From Niastella populi (GTDB lineage: Bacteria; Bacteroidota; Bacteroidia; Chitinophagales; Chitinophagaceae), in NCBI RefSeq assembly GCF_002078015.1, contig NZ_LWBP01000206.1, positions 1 through 64,000 of the forward strand: DNA of 64,000 nt, given 5' to 3'. The notes below the pieces were generated by a model that made no database searches, was not told where the DNA came from, and saw nothing but the letters and a program-made list of their open reading frames with translations. The translations under genes were made by a program, and so were the position numbers. Shown here one piece after another: positions 7,782-17,769 of the stretch; within the stretch, counting starts at the first letter, position 1; each line of letters begins with the position of its first letter.

Positions 7782-10700
7782 ATGTTTAAGAAAATTCTTG
7801 TTGCCAACCGTGGCGAAATCGCCATCAGGGTGCTTCGTGCCGCTACCGAATTGAACATTAAGACCATTGCCGTTTACACGTTTGAAGACCGCTATTCGCT
7901 GCATCGCTATAAAGCCGATGAAGCATATCAGATCGGTAAAAACGATGATCCGCTCAAACCTTATCTCGATATCGAAGAGATCATCGGCGTTGCCAAACGC
8001 GAGCATGCCGATGCCATTCACCCCGGTTACGGTTTCCTGTCAGAGAACGCCCGCTTTGCCCAACGGTGCGCCGAAGAGAAGATCGCATTTGTTGGCCCCA
8101 CGGCCCGCATCATGGAACAACTGGGCGATAAGATCGCCGCCAAGAAAGTGGCCAGGCAGGCCAGCGTTCCCATGATCGAAGACAGCCAGGCTGATATTCA
8201 GTCGCCCGAAACTGCCATACAGGAGGCACGCCGTATCGGCTACCCCATCATCATTAAAGCAGCAGCCGGTGGCGGCGGCCGCGGTATGCGGGTGGTACGC
8301 AATGAAGAAGAACTTGGGAAAACGGTTCTGGAAGCCCGTAATGAAGCCAGAACGGCCTTCGGTAACGACACCGTATTCTTCGAGAAGTTCATTGAATCGC
8401 CTAAACACATTGAAGTGCAGATCCTCGGCGATCATCATGGCAATATCATTCACCTGTTCGAACGCGACTGCTCCGTTCAACGCCGTTTTCAAAAAGTAGT
8501 AGAGGTGGCGCCCGCCATTTCTTTACAACAAGAAACAAGGCAGCAACTGCACAACTATGCCATTCGCATTTGTAAACAGGTGGGCTATAACAATGCAGGC
8601 ACCGTTGAATTCCTGGTCGATAAGGCCGGCAACATCTACTTTATCGAAGTGAACCCGCGCATACAGGTTGAGCATACGGTCACTGAAGAAATAACCGGTA
8701 TCGATATCGTTAAATGCCAGCTGCTGGTTGCGCAGGGACATGCGCTCACCGATGCGCCAATCAATATACAATCGCAGGAACAGTTGCAGATCTCCGGCGT
8801 GGCCATCCAGTGCCGCGTAACAACGGAAGACCCTTCCAATAATTTCAAACCCGATTTCGGTACCCTCATCGCCTATCGCAATGCGGGCGGTCCCGGTATC
8901 AGGCTCGATGAAGGCAGCTCCTACCCCGGTGTCAGCATCTCGCCTTTCTTCGATTCACTATTGGTTAAGATCACCGCCAGCGGCCGCAACCTTGCCGAAA
9001 CCTGCGACCGCCTCGTTCGCACATTGAAAGAATTCCGTATCCGCGGGGTAAAGACCAACATCCCATTCCTTGAAAACGTTTTACAGCACGATACTTTCCA
9101 AAGCGGGCAGGCTACCGTTGATTTTATCGATAACCACAGCGAGCTGTTTCATTTAGCACCCCGCATGGACCGCGGCACCAAGGCGCTGCAATACCTTGCC
9201 GAGATCATTGTGAACGGGAATCCCGATGTGCCGGCAGTTAATCAAAACATTACCTTCCGTACACCGGTTGTGCCCGATAATGTACAACAACATATTACCA
9301 AAGGCTCAAAAGACCGGCTCACCGAATTGGGCCGCGATAAATTCATCGACTGGCTGAAAACTTCCCGCAGCATTCAATATACCGATACTACTTTCCGCGA
9401 TGCGCACCAGTCGCTGCTGGCCACACGTGTACGTACTACCGATATGCTGAAGGTGGCGGAAACCGTTGCCAAAAATCACCCGGAGATCTTCTCCCTTGAA
9501 ATGTGGGGCGGCGCCACCTTCGATGTAGCGCTTCGTTTTTTGCATGAATGCCCCTGGCAGCGGCTGCAGCTGATGCGCGAACGCATACCCAATATCTTAT
9601 TCCAGATGCTGATCCGCGGCTCTAACGCCGTGGGTTATACCGCTTACCCCGATAACCTCGTTGAAACCTTTATCGAAGAAAGCTGGCGCAACGGGAAAGG
9701 CATCGATATCTTCCGCATTTTCGATTCACTGAACTGGCTCGAAGGCATGCAGGTAAGCATTAATGCGGTTAGGGAACGAACAGGCGGCATTGCCGAAGCC
9801 TGTATTTGCTATACCGGCGATTTCCTCGATCCCGAACGCAATCACAAATTCAACCTGCAATACTATCTTGACCTTGCCAAACGCCTTGAAGACGCCGGCG
9901 CTCATATTCTTGCCATAAAAGATATGGCCGGACTGTTAAAGCCCATGCAGGCAGGTATACTGGTGAGTGAACTGAAAAAAGCCATCGACATTCCCATTCA
10001 CCTGCATACGCACGATACCTCATCGATACAGTCAGCCACCTATTTAAAAGCCATAGAGGCGGGGGTTGACGTAATTGACGTGGCGCTCGCTTCTATGTCG
10101 GGCCTCACCTCGCAACCCAATTTCAATTCCATTGTAGCCATGATGAAGGGCCATCCGCGGGAATTGCCGGTGAACCTGCATAAGTTGAATGAACTCTCGA
10201 ACTATTGGGAAGATGTGCGCGAATTCTATTACCCCTTCGAATCGCAATTGAAAGCCGGCACGGCAGAAGTGTTCGATCATGAAATTCCGGGCGGACAATA
10301 CTCCAACCTGCGGCCGCAGGCCCGTTCGCTGGGACTGGAAGACCAGTTCACGAGCATCAAAAAGAATTACGTAGTGGTGAATAAACTGTTTGGCGATATC
10401 GTAAAAGTAACGCCCTCATCGAAAGTAGTGGGCGATATGGCGCTGTTCATGACAGCCAACGAATATACCGAACAGGATATCTTCGAAAAGGGAGAAAGCA
10501 TTTCTTTTCCCGATTCGGTGATCGGTTTGTTCCGTGGCGACCTGGGGCAAACACCCGGCGGTTTTCCGGAAACATTGCAGCAACTCATTCTTAAAAATGA
10601 AAAACCGTTTACCGACCGGCCCAACGCGCATTTGCAACCGCTGAACCTCGACGCCGCCATGCAACAATTCCAGGCGAAATACGGCAAACAATATTCCCGC

Positions 10701-11216
10701 CCCGACCTGTTGTCGTCGCTCTTCTACCCCAAAGTATTCGACGAATACCATCAGTTCAAGACCATATTCGGCGAAGTGTATTATGTTCCGTCGCCTGTTT
10801 TCTTTTACGGACTGAAGCCAAATGAAGAAACGCTGATAGAACTGGCGCCGGGCAAAAGTATTCTTATCAAATTCCTGCATATGAGCAACGTTGATGAGAA
10901 TGGATATAAACAGGTATTTTTTAAACTGAACGGGCAAACCCGCTCTATTTTTATAAAGGACAAAAGTTTCACCTCGGTAAAGCCAACGCATAAAAAAGTA
11001 AACGCTGCCAACGAGATCGGCGCCCCGCTGCAGGGCAAGTTGTCGAAAATACTGGTGAAGGCCGGCGACAAAGTGCAAAAGAACAGCCCGCTGTTTGTAA
11101 TTGAAGCCATGAAAATGGAAAGCACCATTGTTGCCCCCGCCGAAGGAGTGGTTCAGCACGTGGTGTTGAATGAGGGTGTGTTCGTAGCGCAGGATGATGT
11201 GGTGGTGGAGTTGTAA
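7782..11216 (+). CDS. pyc: Pyruvate carboxylase
   Basis: 1144 residues, the full length of a single-chain pyruvate carboxylase, which makes oxaloacetate from pyruvate, bicarbonate and ATP to refill the citrate cycle. The biotin carboxylase part occupies about residues 1-460 (start MFKKILVANRGEIAIRV, glycine loop AAGGGGRGMRVV, and VEFLVDKAGNIYFIEVNPR). The carboxyltransferase part follows from about 530 (TDTTFRDAHQSLLATRVRT, metal ligands in HLHTHDT). The C-terminal biotinyl domain carries EAMKMES with the biotinylated Lys about 35 residues from the end. The start is ATG. The next gene begins 40 nt later. Confidence 0.98.
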   Translation: MFKKILVANRGEIAIRVLRAATELNIKTIAVYTFEDRYSLHRYKADEAYQIGKNDDPLKPYLDIEEIIGVAKREHADAIHPGYGFLSENARFAQRCAEEKIAFVGPTARIMEQLGDKIAAKKVARQASVPMIEDSQADIQSPETAIQEARRIGYPIIIKAAAGGGGRGMRVVRNEEELGKTVLEARNEARTAFGNDTVFFEKFIESPKHIEVQILGDHHGNIIHLFERDCSVQRRFQKVVEVAPAISLQQETRQQLHNYAIRICKQVGYNNAGTVEFLVDKAGNIYFIEVNPRIQVEHTVTEEITGIDIVKCQLLVAQGHALTDAPINIQSQEQLQISGVAIQCRVTTEDPSNNFKPDFGTLIAYRNAGGPGIRLDEGSSYPGVSISPFFDSLLVKITASGRNLAETCDRLVRTLKEFRIRGVKTNIPFLENVLQHDTFQSGQATVDFIDNHSELFHLAPRMDRGTKALQYLAEIIVNGNPDVPAVNQNITFRTPVVPDNVQQHITKGSKDRLTELGRDKFIDWLKTSRSIQYTDTTFRDAHQSLLATRVRTTDMLKVAETVAKNHPEIFSLEMWGGATFDVALRFLHECPWQRLQLMRERIPNILFQMLIRGSNAVGYTAYPDNLVETFIEESWRNGKGIDIFRIFDSLNWLEGMQVSINAVRERTGGIAEACICYTGDFLDPERNHKFNLQYYLDLAKRLEDAGAHILAIKDMAGLLKPMQAGILVSELKKAIDIPIHLHTHDTSSIQSATYLKAIEAGVDVIDVALASMSGLTSQPNFNSIVAMMKGHPRELPVNLHKLNELSNYWEDVREFYYPFESQLKAGTAEVFDHEIPGGQYSNLRPQARSLGLEDQFTSIKKNYVVVNKLFGDIVKVTPSSKVVGDMALFMTANEYTEQDIFEKGESISFPDSVIGLFRGDLGQTPGGFPETLQQLILKNEKPFTDRPNAHLQPLNLDAAMQQFQAKYGKQYSRPDLLSSLFYPKVFDEYHQFKTIFGEVYYVPSPVFFYGLKPNEETLIELAPGKSILIKFLHMSNVDENGYKQVFFKLNGQTRSIFIKDKSFTSVKPTHKKVNAANEIGAPLQGKLSKILVKAGDKVQKNSPLFVIEAMKMESTIVAPAEGVVQHVVLNEGVFVAQDDVVVEL

Positions 11217-11256
11217 TTCCTTAATTTAGCCCCCAGTTCAACCAGAACCAAATACT

Positions 11257-12933
11257 ATGATCGACAACTATTTCATCGCCGACCAATTTTCCCTGCTGGC
11301 CAAACTGATGGATATGCATGGCGAAAATTCGTTCCGCTCGAGAACCTATTCCAGCGCCGCCTTTGCTATTGAAAAAGTAACACAGTCACTGGCAGAAATA
11401 CCGGAAGATAAACTGGTAACCGTTAAAGGCATCGGTGATTCAGTGGCCAAAAAAGTGATTGAAATACTGCGCACCGGCAAACTGGGCGCCCTTGAAGAAA
11501 TAGTGGCTAAAACCCCACCCGGCGTACTGGAGATGATGAACATAAAAGGCCTTGGCCCCAAAAAAATCGCCACCATCTGGAAAGAAATGGGTGTTGAATC
11601 GGTTGGTGAACTTTTATATGCCTGTAACGAAAACCGTTTGTTACTGTACAAAGGGTTCGGACAAAAAACGCAACAGAACGTACAGGAGGCCATTGAATTT
11701 TATATGAAGAACCAGGGCAGCCACCTGTATGCCGAAACGGAAGCCTATGCTGTCGTAATTGACGCCACGCTGAAAAAACAATTCACCGATAAACTGTTCG
11801 CCATAACCGGGCAATTCAGGCGCCAGGCCGAGATCATCGACCGGCTAGAATGGGTGACCACGGCTACCGATACCGAACTGCTCGCTTTCCTCGGCGCCAA
11901 CAATTACACCACCAAAGAAACGCTGGAAGATATCTTCTCGGTGTTAGGTCCCGAAAATGTATTGCTGAAATTCTACCGGGCCACCCCTGAATCATTTTAT
12001 TCTGTGCTTTTTCAAACCAGCGGCAGCGAAGAATTTATTACCGCCTGCGCAGCTTTACCGGGCTGGAACAGCACAATAACCTGCGAGTCGGAAGAAGCTA
12101 TTTTTACCGCCCTGCAACTACCGGTGATAGCGGCGCCCCTGCGGGAGAAAGCAAAAGCGCTTACGAACATAAAAAACAATCCGGCCGACCTGATAAAACC
12201 CGAAGATATAAAGGGCATCATTCACAGCCACAGCCAGTGGAGCGATGGGGTGCATACCGTGGAAGAAATGGCAAAAGCCTGTATTGATAAGGGTTATGAA
12301 TACCTGGTGATCAGCGATCACAGCAAAAGCGCCGCTTATGCCAACGGCTTAACCGAAGAACGCATTCGCGAACAACACCGGTACATCGATGAGCTGAATG
12401 AAAAGCTGAAGCCATTCAAAATATTCAAAAGTATTGAATGTGACATTTTAGGCGATGGCGCACTCGATTACTCAAACAATGTGCTCGCAACGTTCGATCT
12501 GGTGATCGCCTCGGTGCATTCAAACCTGAAAATGACCGAAGAAAAAGCGATGATGCGTTTACTGAACGCCATTCGTAACCCATACACAACAATTTTGGGC
12601 CATATGACCGGCAGGTTATTGCTTAGCCGTCCCGGTTACCCGGTTGATCATGTAAGCGTTATAGATGCCTGCCTGGAAAACCATGTGGTGATAGAGCTGA
12701 ATGCCCACCCCCGCCGTTTGGATATCGACTGGCGGTGGATCGATTATGCCATTGAAAAAGGCGTGCTGATCTCCATCGACCCCGATGCCCACTCCATTGA
12801 AGGGTATGATTGCCGTTATGGCGTACTGGCGGCGCAAAAAGGCGGACTAACGAAACAACAGAATCTCAGTAGTTATTCTCTCGCCGAATTTGAAGCCTAT
12901 TTGGTGAATAGAAGAAAAGCAAGAGGAATATAA
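11257..12933 (+). CDS. polX: PolX-type protein with PHP domain, palm apparently degenerate
   Basis: 558 residues in bacterial PolX order. An 8-kDa-like region with helix-hairpin-helix segments (VKGIGDSVAKKV, IKGLGPKKIATIW) covers about 1-150. A palm-like region covers about 160-300. A C-terminal PHP domain runs from about 320. The PHP metal ligands are all visible (HSHSQWSDG with H323/H325/D330, SDHSKS, ECDIL, SVHSN, NAHPRR, DPDAH), so 3'-5' exonuclease or endonuclease activity is likely. The palm motif normally read as GSxRRxxETxxDxD is here GQFRRQAEIIDRLE (about 185-198), with Gln for Ser and Arg/Glu for the two metal-binding Asp. Polymerase activity is therefore doubtful. It lies 40 nt behind pyc. 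Confidence 0.88.
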   Translation: MIDNYFIADQFSLLAKLMDMHGENSFRSRTYSSAAFAIEKVTQSLAEIPEDKLVTVKGIGDSVAKKVIEILRTGKLGALEEIVAKTPPGVLEMMNIKGLGPKKIATIWKEMGVESVGELLYACNENRLLLYKGFGQKTQQNVQEAIEFYMKNQGSHLYAETEAYAVVIDATLKKQFTDKLFAITGQFRRQAEIIDRLEWVTTATDTELLAFLGANNYTTKETLEDIFSVLGPENVLLKFYRATPESFYSVLFQTSGSEEFITACAALPGWNSTITCESEEAIFTALQLPVIAAPLREKAKALTNIKNNPADLIKPEDIKGIIHSHSQWSDGVHTVEEMAKACIDKGYEYLVISDHSKSAAYANGLTEERIREQHRYIDELNEKLKPFKIFKSIECDILGDGALDYSNNVLATFDLVIASVHSNLKMTEEKAMMRLLNAIRNPYTTILGHMTGRLLLSRPGYPVDHVSVIDACLENHVVIELNAHPRRLDIDWRWIDYAIEKGVLISIDPDAHSIEGYDCRYGVLAAQKGGLTKQQNLSSYSLAEFEAYLVNRRKARGI

Positions 12934-12937
12934 AGCT

Positions 12938-13091
12938 GTTTGTGGTTTGTGGTTTATGGTTTGTTGTTGCTCCGCGCCTTGAGTCCGCAGTTTTGTTTCG
13001 AAGATCCCGATCTTTAAGATTTAGATGTTTCGAACACAATCAGGTGGCTCGAATAAAAGCAACCATAAACTACAAACCATAAACCACAAAC
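12938..13091. repeat. Two 33-bp inverted repeat arms between convergent genes
   Basis: The left arm (12938-12970) and right arm (13059-13091) are both 33 bases. The right arm read on the minus strand matches the left at 28 of 33 positions. Each is built from degenerate TGGTTTG/TGGTTTA units. An 88-nt spacer separates them and contains CGAAGAT/TTCGAA words but no gene. The left arm starts 4 nt after the polX stop and the right arm ends 32 nt from the kinase stop, so a stem formed here would sit in both 3' ends. Confidence 0.75.
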
Positions 13092-13123
13092 TGAATCTTC
13101 GAAGACGCAAAGCATCATTTAAA

Positions 13124-16100
13124 CTAACTCACTCTTAATAAAGGTATTTTCACATAGAAAGTAGTACCTACGTTTTCTTTCGTTACAAACCAGATCTCCC
13201 CTTTTGCCTGCTCAACAATACCTTTACTCATGGCAAGGCCAAGCCCCGTTCCTGATGTTTTGGTGGTAAAGTTCGGCGTAAAGATGCGCGATTGCGTTTG
13301 TTCGGGTATACCGTCCCCATTATCGGTTACGCTTACCGTAATAAATTCTCCATTCAACTGCTCATTCATCCTGATGATGCGCTGATCGCGGTTGGCGCAG
13401 GCTTCCACCGCATTTTGCAGTAGGTTGGTGAATAACCGGTTCAGCTGTGTGCGGTCGGCAAACAACAATACTTTGTTATCAACCGGCGTCCATTGAAAAT
13501 CGAGGTTGCCGCCGGAATTGTATAGCGAGGCCAGCGATTGCAGCATTTCGTGCAGATCGAATACTTCGTTCTTGGGATTACCGATGTTTGCAAACTGCGA
13601 GAAATCGGAGGCTATCTTCGACAGGTGATCTATTTGCTCAACCAGTGTTTTGGCCACATTGGTAGTAAGCTTTTTTACATCGGTTGAATTATTATCTATC
13701 GCTTTTTGCAGGTACTGAATGCTCAGCTTCATGGGCGTAAGCGGGTTCTTGATCTCATGCGCCACCTGCCGGGCCATCTGCCGCCAGGCGCCCTCCCGTT
13801 CGCTTTTCGCCAACGCTTCGGCACTTTCATCGAGTTTCTGCACCATCTTGTTATACTCCTTCACCAGTACCCCTATTTCATCGTCACGTTTCCATTCAAT
13901 GGCTTCGTTCATTTTCCGCAGCCCCACCTCACGCATCTTTTGGCTGATAATGGTAAACGACTGGGTGATGCGATTGGTAATAAGCAGCGCGATACCACCC
14001 GCAATCAAAAAGATGAATGCATTCAGGTTTATAACCGTTACCACAAAGTTCGAGATCTCCTGTTTCAACTCATTTTGTGTTGTATACGATGGAATATTCA
14101 GGAACGCGACCGCATCTCCCAATTCGTTTCGTATGGGCGAATAAATACTTAAATAATCGAGCTTACCCACCTGTTCATTGGTAACCGTTTGCACCTGCTG
14201 CAGATTGTACAATCTATAATAGGCCAGCGGGTTCATTTTTGTGCTCAATACACCGCTGTAATAGATGTTCATTTCGTTCTCTTTGTTACTGGTAACCCGC
14301 AGGCTGCCTACGGTATCATACAGGTTTACATCCATGCCGTGCACATCGGAAATATCTTTGATCAGCATTTCCATTTGCTCGCTGAACACCGGTTCATAAA
14401 ATAAAGAATCAATACCTGCATGATGCTGGTTGATATGGGTTTGAACCTGGTTCACCATGATGTGCATGGCGCGGGTAAGCCGGTCCTGGTTATTGCGCTG
14501 GTAGCGGTTGATAAAGAAAAGGATGGTGGCCACCCCGATAACGATGAACGAAAGCAAACTCACCATCAGGATGGTGCTATGGATCTGTGACCGGATGCTT
14601 AACTGCATGTACTGCTTCAATGCCGGCCAGTGAAAACGGCTGCGGATGACGATGGAGCTCAACCGGTAAAACGCCAGCAGGAACAGGAAGGTGCTGAACA
14701 GGTAAGCGAACAGGGTAATTGCCTCAATGAACGAATTTCGCTTGCGGGCAATGATAACCACTTTATCTGAAGAAGGCCGGTACCATAATTCTTCAAAGGA
14801 ATTATTGCGCTGGCGAAAGAATTTATCTGCCGGTAAATGCCAGTTGTTCGCCAAATGTGTAGGGAAGGCATAATCGTTATAATTCTGTATCAGGGTGCGC
14901 GTACTGTCGTAAATGGCGTATGAATACACCGATGAATACTGTTCGGGCAACATTACGTTGTTCTGCCTGAACAACTCAGGTGTTAACGCTTCATTTTTAT
15001 ACAACCTGGGATCGGCTAGTACGAACAGGGTGCCCAACTTTTGCCCGCCGGCATTAGCTTCCCGTTTGAAGATATAAGAGAATTTATCGAACGACTGTTC
15101 ATAATAACGCATGCCCGGAATGGCAGTTTTTCTACCCTGGATCTGGAAGATCGTGTTAAGCGTATCATATGAAGCCTGTTCGTCGTTGAACAGCGGGGAA
15201 TCGGTAGAGTCGAAGGTGAAGATCCTGATATTGTATTTATTGTTCACCTCGAGGCTTCGGCGTATGATACTGTCTTTAAGATATAAATTGGATTGTGATT
15301 TGCTGAACCGGTTCATATTCTGCACCACAAAATTGCTGTCGATGTACGCCATATCCACACTCAGCAGGTGCTCACTGGTAGGGTCGGCCTGCAGCGCCAG
15401 CTTTTCGGCAAAACGTTTACGGTGATCCAGTTCAATTTTTCCGTTCTCAAAAATGATCACGGCCGACATGGAAAAAGAGAACACAAATAACCAGAACAAT
15501 ACTTCCGATACATTCAGCCTGAAGTTCAAACCGGCGAAAATGCGTTGTTGCATCAGCCACATAAAGGCCAGCAGCCAGGGCAATACATACAGCCCCAGCT
15601 CAACGATACTGTTATTGCCGGTGAACGTCAATACCAGTAACCCTACTGCCGCAGCAATAATGAACATAAAATAATTGCGGTCGCCAACCATTTTACCGGC
15701 TACTGTCAATAAGATCTGCGACATGAAGAAATAACTCAGCGCCAGCGTGGCCAGCACAACAAAGCCAACGAAGCTATATGGTGTTGCAATTAAACTGAAG
15801 AAGTTGGTTACGTTAAACGAGATCTTGGCATCGGATACCATCGTTTGCAGAATGGCCGCAAACATAAAGGTTATGATCACCAACCCGCCTATCGTTGCCG
15901 TGAGCGCCAGCCAGTTTTGCCAGGGCTCGCGGTAAGGGCGTATAGCCGGGATGTTTATGCGCCGGTTTATGAATGTTAGTACCCAGCATAACAACAGGGC
16001 ATTGATGAGCAGGTCGCCCAGCGAACTGAGTACATAACTGGAGCCATAAATGGCCGGGTCGAACAACTCGAACTGCCGCAGGGCCAATATATCGGGAAAG

Positions 16101-16972
16101 CCATACACGATCAGCCTCATGGCCCCTACGACACCGGTAAGCAATGCAAAGCCGTACAGGTTGCCATACATGCGGCAAACATAATCGGCCAACTGGTGCA
16201 GAAAAAGGAATAACAAAAAGAAACCGGCTACCACACAAACGATTACCCAGATGTTATGTGGCCTTCCATGCAGCGTATTTTGCTGCAGGTAGAACAATAC
16301 ATCGCCCGAAATACTTTTTACCGGGAAATCGGTTATCGTATTGGAAATATCAACCTGCTGGGTGGCGTTCTTCAGACCAACAAACTCCTTTTGCAGGTTC
16401 TCCGTTTCTACGTTGAACTTCCATTTTCGCATAACCGGAATAAGCGCATCGGCCACCAGCCGCCGGTCGTTCCGCAGCAGTAAAACCCTTGAAGTATGAA
16501 CATACAACCCGTTCGATAACCGCTCCAGTTTGCTGCGTGTACTGTCTTCCCTGATGTATAACCCGTTCGACAACCGTTCCATACGGTTACTCACGCTGTC
16601 TTCGGGCGTTTGTTTAACGGGAATGATCAATTGCGTATTCCAGAATAGCAGAACAGGCGACACATCGAAGGCCATATCCGTTTCATCGTAGATATATAAG
16701 CCGTACCCTTTTTTGTTATCGAGCAACTCCAATAAGGTAGCCTCGGTATATTTCTGATCAACCAGTTTGCCCATTAAGGCCGTATCGCTGGTCGTTTGCT
16801 GAAAGTCTTTTTCCTTTTGCTGTATCCTGTTCTGAATGAGCCGGGCAAAATACCGCGGCGAAGTGACATCGGTAACATATTTGTTCAGGATATAAGCAAG
16901 GGTGAACAGGCTAATGGCAGCCAACAATGTATACGTATACCTGTTCAATAATTTATGCTGCAGATTATTCAA
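13124..16972 (-). CDS. Large membrane sensor histidine kinase (NtrY-like)
   Basis: 1282 residues. An N-terminal membrane helix (about 14-31) is followed by an extracytoplasmic stretch, a block of several membrane helices (about 250-520), a second extracytoplasmic region, a further helix pair and a HAMP-like linker. The kinase core follows: H-box QVAHEIKNPLTPMKLS with His about 1072, N-box NRLFTNLLQNAVEA, G-boxes DNGDGIPE and TGTGLGLAMSKGIV. The H-box is of the NtrY type. No response regulator is adjacent. The only start in position is TTG at 16972, overlapping the mazG stop (TTGA), which indicates translational coupling. Residues 125-142 and 143-160 are an 18-residue tandem duplication. Confidence 0.92.
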   Translation of the reverse strand: MNNLQHKLLNRYTYTLLAAISLFTLAYILNKYVTDVTSPRYFARLIQNRIQQKEKDFQQTTSDTALMGKLVDQKYTEATLLELLDNKKGYGLYIYDETDMAFDVSPVLLFWNTQLIIPVKQTPEDSVSNRMERLSNGLYIREDSTRSKLERLSNGLYVHTSRVLLLRNDRRLVADALIPVMRKWKFNVETENLQKEFVGLKNATQQVDISNTITDFPVKSISGDVLFYLQQNTLHGRPHNIWVIVCVVAGFFLLFLFLHQLADYVCRMYGNLYGFALLTGVVGAMRLIVYGFPDILALRQFELFDPAIYGSSYVLSSLGDLLINALLLCWVLTFINRRINIPAIRPYREPWQNWLALTATIGGLVIITFMFAAILQTMVSDAKISFNVTNFFSLIATPYSFVGFVVLATLALSYFFMSQILLTVAGKMVGDRNYFMFIIAAAVGLLVLTFTGNNSIVELGLYVLPWLLAFMWLMQQRIFAGLNFRLNVSEVLFWLFVFSFSMSAVIIFENGKIELDHRKRFAEKLALQADPTSEHLLSVDMAYIDSNFVVQNMNRFSKSQSNLYLKDSIIRRSLEVNNKYNIRIFTFDSTDSPLFNDEQASYDTLNTIFQIQGRKTAIPGMRYYEQSFDKFSYIFKREANAGGQKLGTLFVLADPRLYKNEALTPELFRQNNVMLPEQYSSVYSYAIYDSTRTLIQNYNDYAFPTHLANNWHLPADKFFRQRNNSFEELWYRPSSDKVVIIARKRNSFIEAITLFAYLFSTFLFLLAFYRLSSIVIRSRFHWPALKQYMQLSIRSQIHSTILMVSLLSFIVIGVATILFFINRYQRNNQDRLTRAMHIMVNQVQTHINQHHAGIDSLFYEPVFSEQMEMLIKDISDVHGMDVNLYDTVGSLRVTSNKENEMNIYYSGVLSTKMNPLAYYRLYNLQQVQTVTNEQVGKLDYLSIYSPIRNELGDAVAFLNIPSYTTQNELKQEISNFVVTVINLNAFIFLIAGGIALLITNRITQSFTIISQKMREVGLRKMNEAIEWKRDDEIGVLVKEYNKMVQKLDESAEALAKSEREGAWRQMARQVAHEIKNPLTPMKLSIQYLQKAIDNNSTDVKKLTTNVAKTLVEQIDHLSKIASDFSQFANIGNPKNEVFDLHEMLQSLASLYNSGGNLDFQWTPVDNKVLLFADRTQLNRLFTNLLQNAVEACANRDQRIIRMNEQLNGEFITVSVTDNGDGIPEQTQSRIFTPNFTTKTSGTGLGLAMSKGIVEQAKGEIWFVTKENVGTTFYVKIPLLRVS
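16493..16600 (-). repeat. 54-bp tandem duplication inside the kinase gene
   Basis: Two in-frame 54-bp units encode DSVSNRMERLSNGLYIRE and DSTRSKLERLSNGLYVHT. ERLSNGLY is identical in both. The units lie in the extracytoplasmic part after the first membrane helix. Confidence 0.8.
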
Positions 16973-17754
16973 GTATCGGGGTTTTGTTTTTTTATCTCGT
17001 TCCAGATGGCATCCATTTCCGCAAGGGTCATATCGGTAAGGGGTTTGCCCTTTTGTAATGCCGCCTGTTCCATCCGGGTGAACCGGGAAATAAATTTCTT
17101 ATTGGTTTTCTCCAGTGCGTTCTCGGCATCTATCTGCAAAAATCGTGCATAATTGATAAGGGAAAACAGCAGGTCGCCAAACTCTTCCTCTATTTTGTGC
17201 GGGTCATTGGCAGCCACCGCTTCATGCAGTTCTTCCGTTTCTTCCGTAACCTTATCCCAAACCTGTTCGCGGTTATCCCATTCAAAACCAACCTGCCGGG
17301 CTTTTTCCTGCAGGCGGGTAGCTTTTACCACCGCAGGCAGCGATACAGGCACACCGCTTAACACCGATTTCTTGCCTTCTTTTAACTTCAGCTTTTCCCA
17401 GTTCTGTTTTACCTGTTCTTCATTCTCTACCTGTACATCGCCATAAATATGCGGGTGGCGGTGAATGAGTTTTTCGCAAATGCCATGAATCGCTTCTTCG
17501 AGGGTAAACTGTTGTTGCTCAGCGCCAATTTTGGCATAAAACACCAGGTGCAGCATCAGGTCGCCCAACTCTTCTTTGATCCCCTTCCAGTCGTTCTCTG
17601 TAATGGCATCGGCCAGCTCGTACAATTCTTCTATGGTCAGTGGCCTTAAGGTTTGCACGGTTTGCTTTTTGTCCCACGGGCATTTTTCGCGCAGTTCGTC
17701 CATAATTCCTACCAGGCGCATGAATGCTTCAGCCGCCGCTTGATGTTGTGCCAT
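16969..17754 (-). CDS. mazG: Nucleoside triphosphate pyrophosphohydrolase MazG
   Basis: 261 residues with two MazG helical domains, the full E. coli-type arrangement. The first (about 15-115) shows CPWDKKQT and EELGDLMLHLVFYAKIG. The second (about 145-235) shows EFGDLLFSLINYARFL. The acidic EExxE...ExxD residues bind magnesium. The enzyme hydrolyses NTPs and dNTPs to monophosphates and pyrophosphate, cleansing the pool and moderating stress alarm signals. The start is ATG at 17754, 15 nt after the upstream DUF3667 gene. Its stop overlaps the TTG start of the kinase. Confidence 0.96.
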   Translation of the reverse strand: MAQHQAAAEAFMRLVGIMDELREKCPWDKKQTVQTLRPLTIEELYELADAITENDWKGIKEELGDLMLHLVFYAKIGAEQQQFTLEEAIHGICEKLIHRHPHIYGDVQVENEEQVKQNWEKLKLKEGKKSVLSGVPVSLPAVVKATRLQEKARQVGFEWDNREQVWDKVTEETEELHEAVAANDPHKIEEEFGDLLFSLINYARFLQIDAENALEKTNKKFISRFTRMEQAALQKGKPLTDMTLAEMDAIWNEIKKQNPDT

Positions 17755-17769
17755 ATATCACCGGATTTG

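Noticed and set aside
10416-11159. Long antisense frame (247 codons) inside pyc
   Set aside because: It mirrors codon bias of the well-supported pyc gene on the other strand.
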